Made by a program: the position numbers and the translations under genes. The notes under the pieces were generated by a model. It was not told the DNA's origin. It was given only the letters and a program-made list of their open reading frames with translations, and did not search any database. Below, piece after piece: positions 5,698-10,569 of a DNA stretch of 10,569 nucleotides. Within the stretch, counting starts at the first letter, position 1. Every line of letters begins with the position of its first letter. The DNA comes from Thermodesulfobacteriota bacterium (GTDB lineage Bacteria > Desulfobacterota > Thermodesulfobacteria > Thermodesulfobacteriales > Thermodesulfatatoraceae), in assembly GCA_013154385.1 (NCBI GenBank), contig JAADCO010000075.1, forward strand, positions 1-10,569. The letters run 5' to 3'.

Positions 5698-6887
5698 TAC
5701 GTCTTCTTCAGCCCTTCCCTCAGCGCCTCGATGAGCGCGTCTATCTCCCGATAGGCGATGACGAGCGGCGGAGTAAAACGCAGGATGTTTCCGTGGATGA
5801 GGGTGGCGAGGATCTTCTTCTCCTCGAAGAGGAAGTTCATCAGTTTGGCCCCTTCGTCTTTGAGCTCCATCGCCTGAATGAGCCCCACGCCGCGCACTTC
5901 CTTGACCTTTTCCGGAAACTCCTCCTGAAGCGCGTCCAGCCCCTTGCGCAGGGCCTTCCCCTTGAGGGTTACCTCCTCGAGGAAGTCCGGGGCGAGGAGG
6001 GTCTTCAAGACCACCCTGGCGGCGGCGCAGGCCACGGGGTTCCCTCCGAAGGTGGAGGCATGGGTGCCTGGTTCGAGGGCGGCCATGACCTCTTCGCGCG
6101 CCACCGTGGCCCCCAGGGGCAGCCCTCCGGCGATGCCCTTGGCCAGGGTCATGACGTCCGGGGTGACGCCGTAGTACTGATAGGCAAAGAGTTTCCCGGT
6201 GCGTCCGAGACCGACCTGGATCTCGTCGAAGATGAGGAGGGCGCGGTGCTCGTCGCAAAGGCGCCGGGCCTCCTCCAGGAATTCCTTGGAAAGCGGGATG
6301 ACGCCTCCCTCTCCGAGGATGGGTTCGAGGATCACGCCGCAGGTCTTTTCGCTCACCGCCGCGCGCAGGGCCTCGATGTCGTTTGGCGGAACGTGGCGGA
6401 ACCCCGGCACCAGGGGTTCGAACCCCTGCCAGTAGACGGGCTGTCCGGTGGCGGAAAGGGCGCCGTAGGTGCGCCCGTGGAAGGAGCGCTCAAGGGCCAC
6501 GAACTCGTGTTTCTCCGGGCCGAAGTGTTTCCAGGCGTAACGCCGGGCAAGCTTCAGGGCCGCCTCCACGGCCTCGGCCCCGCTGTTGCAGAAAAAGACC
6601 TTCTCCGCAAAGGAGTTCTGGCACAGGAGCTCCGCCACCCGCGCCTGGGGTTCCGTCCAGTAGAGGTTGGAGACGTGGATCAATTTTTCGGCCTGCTCTC
6701 TTATGGCCTCGACCAGGGGTTTCGGAGAGTGTCCCAGGGTGCAAACGGCGATCCCGGCGCAAAAGTCCAGATACTCCCGCCCCTCTTCGTCGTAGAGCCG
6801 AGAACCCTGGCCCTTCACGAAGGCTACGGGGAACCGTTTGTAGTTTCCGGCCAGATAGATTTCTCCCAGATCCCTGATGACCCCCAT
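5697..6887 (-). CDS. argD: Acetylornithine aminotransferase (class III, PLP)
   Basis: A 396-residue fold-type I, class III aminotransferase. It would convert N-acetylglutamate semialdehyde and glutamate to N-acetylornithine and 2-oxoglutarate in arginine synthesis, and in many bacteria also serves the equivalent lysine step. Key sites are intact: NSGAEAVEAALK (101-112), HGRTYG (137-142), the LIFDEIQVGLGRTG block (218-231) with D221 and E222, the PLP lysine K250 in TLAKGIAGGLPLGA, and GTHASTFGGNP (274-284) with T279 for the phosphate. Length matches ArgD (about 390-405). The start ATG at 6885-6887 has GAGGAG 7 nt upstream. No other arginine gene is beside it, so it stands alone here. The related enzymes ornithine and 4-aminobutyrate aminotransferase share most motifs, but length and the LYDEEGREYLDFCAGIAVCTLGH start favour ArgD. 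Confidence 0.88.
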   Translation of the reverse strand: MGVIRDLGEIYLAGNYKRFPVAFVKGQGSRLYDEEGREYLDFCAGIAVCTLGHSPKPLVEAIREQAEKLIHVSNLYWTEPQARVAELLCQNSFAEKVFFCNSGAEAVEAALKLARRYAWKHFGPEKHEFVALERSFHGRTYGALSATGQPVYWQGFEPLVPGFRHVPPNDIEALRAAVSEKTCGVILEPILGEGGVIPLSKEFLEEARRLCDEHRALLIFDEIQVGLGRTGKLFAYQYYGVTPDVMTLAKGIAGGLPLGATVAREEVMAALEPGTHASTFGGNPVACAAARVVLKTLLAPDFLEEVTLKGKALRKGLDALQEEFPEKVKEVRGVGLIQAMELKDEGAKLMNFLFEEKKILATLIHGNILRFTPPLVIAYREIDALIEALREGLKKT

Positions 6888-6915
6888 TTTTTGCTCCTCA
6901 AACGGATTTTGACTC

Positions 6916-6943
6916 TAATTAGCCCAAAATTAGCATGATTCAA
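6916..6943 (-). promoter_or_regulatory. Candidate argD promoter
   Basis: On the minus strand TTGAAT (6943-6938), a 16-nt spacer and TAATTA (6921-6916) would start transcription near 6909, about 22 nt before the ATG. The spacer and -10 include a direct repeat, GCTAATT twice at 11-nt spacing, and the palindrome CTAATTAG (6915-6922). TTGAAT resembles an ArgR half-site, but no proper second half-site is present, so ArgR control is not claimed. Confidence 0.4.
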
Positions 6944-6965
6944 GAGATATTTTCCGAACCTAGAT

Positions 6966-7011
6966 TTCTGAACTGAACAGAATTTTCCGTGGAAACAGTC
7001 CAATTTTGGAC
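6966..7011. repeat. Three adjacent short dyads upstream of the cold-shock gene
   Basis: Reading left to right there are TTCTG-N7-CAGAA (6966-6982), TTTCC-GT-GGAAA (6984-6995) and GTCCAA-TT-TTGGAC (6998-7011), almost without gaps. Each has perfect arms and operator-like size. They lie about 50-95 nt upstream of the csp -35 and behind the argD promoter, so they could bind regulators of either gene. No known operator consensus is recognised. Confidence 0.45.
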
Positions 7012-7059
7012 GAATTATTTGCCATTTTTTGAAAAAGAGGCCGCAAAGTGCTTTTTGTC

Positions 7060-7087
7060 TTTACAATGATTTGCCGATTGTTATACT
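7060..7087 (+). promoter_or_regulatory. csp promoter
   Basis: TTTACA (7060-7065), a 16-nt spacer and TATACT (7082-7087), with TGT just before the -10 forming an extended -10 element, make a strong sigma70-type promoter. The predicted start near 7094 leaves a leader of only about 31 nt. Confidence 0.7.
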
Positions 7088-7124
7088 GGCATTAGCAATA
7101 ACTTTACAGGAGGTTTTTTGTAAC

Positions 7125-7328
7125 ATGGTTAGAGGTAAGGTTAAGTGGTTCGATGAAAAGAAGGGTTACGGTTTCATTTCTCGGGAGGATGGAGGAGACG
7201 TGTTCGTCCACTATTCTGCCATCCAGATGGAGGGCTTCAAGACCCTTCAGGAAGGTCAGACGGTAGAATTCGAGATCACGCGCGGCCCCAAAGGCGAGCA
7301 GGCCGCCAACGTCACGGTTGTTGACTAA
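7125..7328 (+). CDS. Cold-shock domain protein (CspA family)
   Basis: A 67-residue single cold-shock domain, the standard length for bacterial Csp proteins, which bind single-stranded RNA/DNA and melt RNA structure. RNP1 is KGYGFIS (13-19) and RNP2 is VFVHY (26-30), with the usual KWFDEKKG lead-in and the final QAANVTVV strand. The start at 7125 (MVRGKVKWF) is set by ACAGGAGG (7106-7113), 11 nt upstream; the frame is open further up (to 7029) but that part is promoter DNA. It is monocistronic with its own promoter and terminator. The short leader lacks room for the long thermosensing 5' region of E. coli cspA, so the protein may be a constitutive or growth-phase Csp rather than strictly cold-induced; that last point is inference. 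Confidence 0.96.
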   Translation: MVRGKVKWFDEKKGYGFISREDGGDVFVHYSAIQMEGFKTLQEGQTVEFEITRGPKGEQAANVTVVD

Positions 7329-7335
7329 GTAAACG

Positions 7336-7359
7336 AAAGGGCCCGCAAGGGCCCTTTTT
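7336..7359 (+). terminator. Intrinsic terminator between csp and kdsB
   Basis: A perfect 9-bp stem, AAAGGGCCC (7336-7344) with GGGCCCTTT (7349-7357), closes a GCAA tetraloop and is followed by T residues to 7359. The last T is also part of the kdsB stop codon (7359-7361, minus strand). Read from the minus strand the stem is followed by TTTCGTTT, so it can probably stop both transcripts. Confidence 0.9.
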
Positions 7360-8096
7360 CATATCCCCCGCATCAATTCTTCCACCCACTTCAAATCCTC
7401 AGGCGTATCCACCTCCGGACAGTCGTACTTGGTGACGGAGACGGCGATGTCGTAGCCGTGCTCGAGGGCCCGGAGCTGTTCCAGTTTTTCGGCCTGTTCC
7501 AGTTCTCCGGGGCTTAGGCGCACGAAAGTTTCCAGGAACTCTCGCCGATAGGCATAGAGACCGATGTGTCGCAGATAGGTGGGTTTGGGCCCGGGGGCCC
7601 GGTAGAAGGGGATGGGTGAGCGCGAAAAGTAGAGGGCGCGCCCCTGGCGGTCGAGGACGACTTTCACGCGGTTGGGGTCGCCGAGCTCCTTCTCCCGCGT
7701 GATGGGCACGGCCACGGTGGCCATGGAGAGGTCGGAGTGCAGGAGGAGGGGACGGACGAGTTCTTCGATCACCGCGGGTTCGATGAGGGGCTGGTCCCCC
7801 TGGATGTTGACCACGATGTCGTCTTCGGCCAGACGCAGGATCTCGGCGGCCTCGGCGAGCCTCTCCGTGCCGCAGGAGTGCTCGGGGCTGGTCATCAGGG
7901 CCTCGCCTCCGAAGGCCTCGACGGCCTCCTTGATGCGCTCGTCGTCCGTGGCCACGACCACGCGCTCGAGCACGGAGGCCCTCCGCGCGCGCTCGTAGAC
8001 GTGCTGGATCATGGGTTTTCCCAAGAGGGGGGCCAGAGGCTTTCCGGGAAAACGCGTCGAAGCGTACCTTGCAGGAATGAGGCCGATGATGCGCAT
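7359..8096 (-). CDS. kdsB: 3-deoxy-manno-octulosonate cytidylyltransferase
   Basis: A 245-residue CMP-Kdo synthetase, which joins Kdo to CMP from CTP before Kdo is placed on lipid A. Length matches the family (E. coli about 248). The nucleotide-binding start IPARYASTRFPGKPL (7-21) is canonical, followed by VVVATDDERI (47-55), MTSPEHSCGTERLAEA (68-83), VVNIQGDQPLIEP (95-107) with metal-binding D101, the YFSRSPIPF block, RHIGLYAYRREFL, LEQAEKLEQLRALEHG and VDTPEDLKWVE. The ATG at 8094-8096 is chosen because GGGAGGA lies 4-5 nt upstream and MRIIGLIPAR is the usual N-terminus; an upstream in-frame start at 8171 would add leader sequence. It implies a Gram-negative outer membrane with LPS. It stands alone here, convergent with csp and divergent from rubrerythrin; no other Kdo gene (kdsA, kdsD) is in the window. 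Confidence 0.95.
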   Translation of the reverse strand: MRIIGLIPARYASTRFPGKPLAPLLGKPMIQHVYERARRASVLERVVVATDDERIKEAVEAFGGEALMTSPEHSCGTERLAEAAEILRLAEDDIVVNIQGDQPLIEPAVIEELVRPLLLHSDLSMATVAVPITREKELGDPNRVKVVLDRQGRALYFSRSPIPFYRAPGPKPTYLRHIGLYAYRREFLETFVRLSPGELEQAEKLEQLRALEHGYDIAVSVTKYDCPEVDTPEDLKWVEELMRGI

Positions 8097-8113
8097 GATC
8101 TCCTCCCACTGCT

Positions 8114-8142
8114 TTTTTAGCAACAACAGGGGCCCGGGACAA
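8114..8142 (-). promoter_or_regulatory. Candidate kdsB promoter
   Basis: On the minus strand TTGTCC (8142-8137), a 17-nt spacer and TAAAAA (8119-8114), with TGC just before the -10, fit an extended -10 promoter. The start would be near 8107, at the edge of the Shine-Dalgarno, so the leader would be very short. A start further upstream in the AT-rich gap is also possible. Confidence 0.35.
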
Positions 8143-8156
8143 TTGTAAAAATATTC

Positions 8157-8185
8157 TTGACTTAGAACCAAACTAAACTTAAAAT
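8157..8185 (+). promoter_or_regulatory. Rubrerythrin promoter
   Basis: TTGACT (8157-8162), a 17-nt spacer and TAAAAT (8180-8185) are close to the sigma70 consensus with ideal spacing, giving a leader of about 27 nt. Inside the spacer, TTAG-N7-CTAA (8162-8176) is a small inverted repeat between -35 and -10, where a repressor would block RNA polymerase. It does not match a PerR or Fur consensus that I can recognise. Confidence 0.7.
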
Positions 8186-8218
8186 TGAGACAAATAACAG
8201 CGAAACGGAGGGAAGCGT

Positions 8219-8791
8219 ATGAGCATCAAAGGCACCCAGACGGAAAAGAACCTTCTCAAGGCCTTTGCCGGCGAGTCTCAGGCCCGGAACCGTTACACCT
8301 ATTTTGCTTCCGTAGCCAAGAAGGAGGGCTACGTGCAGATTGCGGCCATCTTCGAGGAGACGGCCAACCACGAGAAGGAGCACGCCAAGCGTCTCTTCAA
8401 GTTCCTCGAGGGCGGAGAGGTCGAGATCACGGCCTCCTTCCCGGCGGGCAAGATAGGCACCACCCTTGAGAATCTCCTGGCCTCGGCCTCCGGAGAGAAA
8501 TACGAACACTCCGAGATGTACCCCGAGTTTGCCAGGGTAGCGCGGGAAGAGGGCTTTCCGGAGATAGCCGCGGTCTTCGAGAGCATCGCCGTGGCGGAAA
8601 AGTATCACGAGGAACGTTATCGGGCCCTTGCCGCCAACATCGAGGCCGGACGCGTCTTCAAGAGGGACGTCCCGGTCAAGTGGCGGTGCCGGAATTGCGG
8701 TTACGTACACGAAGGCGAGGAGGCGCCGGAGGTCTGTCCGGCCTGCGCGCATTCCCGCGCCTACTTCGAGCTCTACGTGGAGACCTGGTAG
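8219..8791 (+). CDS. rbr: Rubrerythrin
   Basis: A 190-residue rubrerythrin, a non-haem di-iron peroxidase that reduces hydrogen peroxide to water in the cytoplasm of anaerobes. The N-terminal ferritin-like four-helix domain carries the di-iron ligands E19, E52 with H55 (EETANHEKEH), E93 and E96 (SGEKYEHSE), E127 and H130 (AEKYHEERY). The C-terminal rubredoxin-like domain binds one iron through C157, C160, C173 and C176 (CRNCGY and CPAC), ending AYFELYVETW. Length and ligand order match the Desulfovibrio-type protein. AACGGAGGGAAG ends 3 nt before the ATG at 8219, with the GGAGGG core 6 nt upstream. The gene is monocistronic with a strong promoter and lies divergent from kdsB. No reductase, ruberythrin paralogue or regulator such as PerR is adjacent, so its electron donor must be coded elsewhere. 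Confidence 0.97.
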   Translation: MSIKGTQTEKNLLKAFAGESQARNRYTYFASVAKKEGYVQIAAIFEETANHEKEHAKRLFKFLEGGEVEITASFPAGKIGTTLENLLASASGEKYEHSEMYPEFARVAREEGFPEIAAVFESIAVAEKYHEERYRALAANIEAGRVFKRDVPVKWRCRNCGYVHEGEEAPEVCPACAHSRAYFELYVETW

Positions 8792-8798
8792 AGGCGAG

Positions 8799-8820
8799 GG
8801 CGGGCTTCGGCCCGCCTCTT
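8799..8820 (+). terminator. Hairpin between rubrerythrin and the M23 gene
   Basis: GGCGGGC (8799-8805) pairs with GCCCGCC (8810-8816) around a TTCG tetraloop closed by C-G, one of the most stable RNA loops. Only TCTT follows, so there is no real T-run and termination may be partial. The M23 stop codon (8819-8821, minus strand) lies at the end of this element, which serves both converging genes. Confidence 0.65.
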
Positions 8821-9646
8821 ACTTGGCCAGCCGGGCCAGCTTGCGCTCCGCGCGGATGAAGCGCAAGGGGTTGAGGGACCGGCCCCAGCGCCTGATCTCG
8901 TAGTGGAGATGCGGGCCGGTGCTTCTTCCCGTGTTCCCCAGGTAGCCGATGATCTCCCCTTTCTTGACGCGCTCTCCGCGCTTGACCACCGTCTTTCGCA
9001 GGTGCCCGTAGATGGTCATGAAGCCGTGGGCGTGCTTGATCTTCACGTAGCGCCCGAGCCCGCGGGTGTAGCCCACCCGATAGACCACCCCGTCAGCCGT
9101 GGATCGCACCGGCGTGCCGTAACGCCCCACGATGTCGATTCCGGAATGAAAGGCGCGCCGGCCGCTGAAGGGATCGCGCCGGTAGCCGTAGTAGGAGGAG
9201 ATGTAACCCCGGCACGGCTTGCCGAGGGGGACCTTCTGCACCATGGAGAGATATTCTTCGATGCGCTCAAGGAGCACCTCGTATTCCTTCTGCGGCGGGA
9301 GATAAGGACCACCCATGGCCTTGGGGAAGCGCTTTTTCTTCTGGCGTAGATAGCGCGAAAGCCCCAGTTGGGAGATGATCTTTTCCATGTAGGTGGTGCG
9401 CTGGCGGAGGCTTCCCACGGCGTTCTGGAGGAGCTCCTCGCGCTCTTTTTGGAGCTGGTCCACCTGGGTTTCGAGCTCCTTCTCGCGGAGCTCGAGGGAG
9501 ACTATCTGGCGTTTGAGGTCGGCGATTTCCGCCCGAAGCTGCCAGTTCTCCAGAAAGAGATAGAGGGCAATGACCACCAACAGGGCGATGACGGCGATGG
9601 ACCAAAAGCCCGTGGGTGTCGAGAGCCGCTTCCCGAAGATCCTCAT
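8819..9646 (-). CDS. Membrane-anchored M23 (LytM-type) peptidoglycan endopeptidase
   Basis: A 275-residue protein, reading from ATG 9644-9646. Residues 14-32 are one hydrophobic helix (FWSIAVIALLVVIALYLFL), a signal anchor that places the rest outside the inner membrane. Residues 35-76 form a coiled coil (heptad Leu/Glu/Lys pattern, LRAEIADLKRQIVSLELREKELE). The C-terminal M23 domain (about 148-265) has complete zinc ligands: H167 and D171 in HSGID, H246 and H248 in PHLHYE, plus YGHL (213-216). It should be active, cutting peptide cross-links during growth or division, unlike the degenerate EnvC/NlpD activators. The start is uncertain: GTG 9652 and ATG 9691 are also in frame and none has a good SD. 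I prefer 9646 because a promoter-like sequence lies just upstream. The open frame continuing antisense through prmA is not coding. Confidence 0.88.
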   Translation of the reverse strand: MRIFGKRLSTPTGFWSIAVIALLVVIALYLFLENWQLRAEIADLKRQIVSLELREKELETQVDQLQKEREELLQNAVGSLRQRTTYMEKIISQLGLSRYLRQKKKRFPKAMGGPYLPPQKEYEVLLERIEEYLSMVQKVPLGKPCRGYISSYYGYRRDPFSGRRAFHSGIDIVGRYGTPVRSTADGVVYRVGYTRGLGRYVKIKHAHGFMTIYGHLRKTVVKRGERVKKGEIIGYLGNTGRSTGPHLHYEIRRWGRSLNPLRFIRAERKLARLAK

Positions 9647-9653
9647 GTGCACG

Positions 9654-9682
9654 AGTATGTCAGAGAGTGCTTTCAAAATCAA
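9654..9682 (-). promoter_or_regulatory. Candidate promoter of the M23 gene, start at the ATG
   Basis: On the minus strand TTGATT (9682-9677), a 17-nt spacer and CATACT (9659-9654) lie 7 nt before ATG 9646. The predicted transcript start would fall on or next to the ATG, giving a leaderless message, which fits the lack of a Shine-Dalgarno. It also argues against the longer start at 9691, which lies upstream of this promoter. Confidence 0.4.
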
Positions 9683-9763
9683 GGATTTCATGCTTTGATG
9701 AAGGCTCGGAATTTTTGGAAAAAACCTAAGGTCGCTAAAAAAGGGAGTTTTTTGCCGAAAGTC

Positions 9764-10569
9764 ATGAAGTCGTCGAGAGAACGTCTTTGGTTGGAAATGT
9801 CGGTGGAGGTTCCGGCCTATCTGGCGGACGTGGTGGCCGAATTTTTTACCGATCTCACCGGCCACGGAGTGAAGCTCGAAGACCTTGAACCTCATCCCGA
9901 GGAAGGGCCCATGGTTCGGGTCACCGGATACCTGGCCCCGGAACAGACCGAGACCGACCTGATCAAGAAAGTTTACGCCTATCTGGCCGAGCTCGAGGAA
10001 CTTCACCCGGGCGAGCTCAAGTTTTCGCTGGAAACCAGGCCCCTTCCAGAAGAAGATTGGGCCTGTGCCTGGCAGGAGTACTTTAAACCCCTTCGCATAG
10101 GCAAAAGGCTGGTCATCAAGCCTTCTTGGGAGGTCTACGTTCCTGACCCCCGGGACATCGTCATCGAGATTGATCCTGGTCGGGCCTTCGGTACCGGTCA
10201 TCATCCCTCTACCTCCCTGATCCTGGAGCGTCTGGAAGAGCTCTTTGAAGAGGTCTTCGGTCCAAACGGCGTAGAACCTTATGCCCTGGACGTGGGCACG
10301 GGCACGGGGATCTTGGCCATGGCCGCCGCCAAGCTCGGGGCGCGGGAGGTCGTGGCGATTGACATTGATCCCGAAGCCGCGGAAGTGGCGCGGGAAAACG
10401 TCCTGCGCAACCATCTCCACGACAAGGTCCACGTCTCCACCACCCCGGTTTGGGAGCTCATGGACGCCTATGATCTCATCATGGCCAACATCTCCGCCTA
10501 CGAACTGGTTCTCTTGGCCAAAAAGCTCGCCGAGCTTCTGAACAGCGGCGGTCGCCTCCTGCTCTCCGG
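9764..10569 (+). CDS. prmA: Ribosomal protein L11 methyltransferase (partial, C-terminus beyond window)
   Basis: The first 268 residues of PrmA, which trimethylates lysines and the N-terminus of ribosomal protein L11 using S-adenosylmethionine. The N-terminal substrate-recognition domain spans about 1-110, ending EEDWACAWQEYFKPLRIGKRLVIKPSW. The signature AFGTGHHPST (141-150) joins it to the methyltransferase fold, which shows motif I LDVGTGTGILAMAAAKLG (175-192), acidic AIDIDPEAAEVARENV (198-213), and DLIMANISAYEL (237-248). The usual protein is about 290-300 residues, so only the last strands are missing. The start is uncertain: ATG 9764 gives the usual N-terminus but its nearest SD (AAGGGAG, 9741-9747) is 16 nt away; TTG 9752 in frame lies 4 nt after the same SD. 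An ATG at 9698 is also open but would start within a few bases of the M23 gene. Confidence 0.94.
   Translation, partial: MKSSRERLWLEMSVEVPAYLADVVAEFFTDLTGHGVKLEDLEPHPEEGPMVRVTGYLAPEQTETDLIKKVYAYLAELEELHPGELKFSLETRPLPEEDWACAWQEYFKPLRIGKRLVIKPSWEVYVPDPRDIVIEIDPGRAFGTGHHPSTSLILERLEELFEEVFGPNGVEPYALDVGTGTGILAMAAAKLGAREVVAIDIDPEAAEVARENVLRNHLHDKVHVSTTPVWELMDAYDLIMANISAYELVLLAKKLAELLNSGGRLLLS

Noticed and set aside
6438..6887. Whether the class III aminotransferase could be ornithine or 4-aminobutyrate aminotransferase
   Set aside because: Length and N-terminal block fit ArgD better, though substrate range cannot be fixed from sequence alone.
5793..6938. A 381-codon plus-strand frame antisense to argD
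   Set aside because: ArgD is certain from the PLP lysine region and other motifs; the antisense product shows only compositional bias.
7029..7124. A longer N-terminus for the cold-shock protein
   Set aside because: The extra 32 codons lie over the -35/-10 and SD; Csp proteins of this type are 65-70 residues.
9692..10432. Upstream extension of the M23 frame, antisense to prmA
   Set aside because: It lies opposite a clear PrmA and adds about 250 residues without homology to any M23 protein; the signal-anchor near 9600 marks the true N-terminal region.

Overview
The window is about 10.6 kb of gene-dense bacterial chromosome with GC-rich genes and short AT-rich intergenic gaps. It carries eleven protein genes (nine complete in the sense of both ends visible, two cut by the window edges) and no rRNA, tRNA, CRISPR array or insertion sequence that I can see. 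KdsB (Kdo activation for LPS) indicates a Gram-negative cell. Rubrerythrin, a cobalamin-type radical SAM enzyme and a hydantoinase/oxoprolinase suggest an anaerobic or microaerophilic lifestyle. A secreted TolB-like protein of the type seen before FG-GAP/VCBS repeats, plus tandem Hsp20 genes, fits the Desulfobacterota/Thermodesulfobacteria area. That placement is inference from gene content; no database search was possible.

Layout, left to right. (1) 1-4492, minus strand: a cobalamin-binding radical SAM protein, a YfcE-type metallophosphoesterase and a HyuA-type hydantoinase subunit, with 12-15 nt gaps and evidently one operon. It is followed after 57 nt by the start of an exported TolB-like protein that runs off the left edge. 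(2) 4493-4757: a divergent control region. (3) 4758-5690, plus strand: two different Hsp20 genes in tandem, closed by a strong intrinsic terminator. (4) 5697-6887, minus strand: acetylornithine-type aminotransferase (argD). (5) 6888-7124: a control region with several dyads and a clear promoter, driving a cold-shock protein gene (7125-7328, plus) with its own terminator. (6) 7359-8096, minus strand: kdsB. (7) 8219-8791, plus strand: rubrerythrin with a near-consensus promoter. (8) 8819-9646, minus strand: a membrane-anchored M23 (LytM) peptidase. (9) 9764 to the right edge, plus strand: prmA, ribosomal protein L11 methyltransferase.

A pattern runs through the middle: the plus-strand units are stress genes (heat: two Hsp20; cold: Csp; oxidative: rubrerythrin), and each is interleaved with a minus-strand biosynthetic or envelope gene (argD, kdsB, M23). 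The three convergent junctions are packed so tightly that the minus-strand stop codon lies in, or within about 10 nt of, the hairpin that ends the plus-strand gene.

No clearly new system is visible. The observations most worth following are the leader of the first Hsp20 gene, whose Shine-Dalgarno can pair over 8 bp with an upstream pyrimidine tract (candidate RNA thermometer); the cluster of dyads between argD and csp; the unusual radical SAM-phosphoesterase-HyuA operon with no HyuB beside it; and two minus-strand genes whose best promoter places the transcript start at or almost at the ATG.
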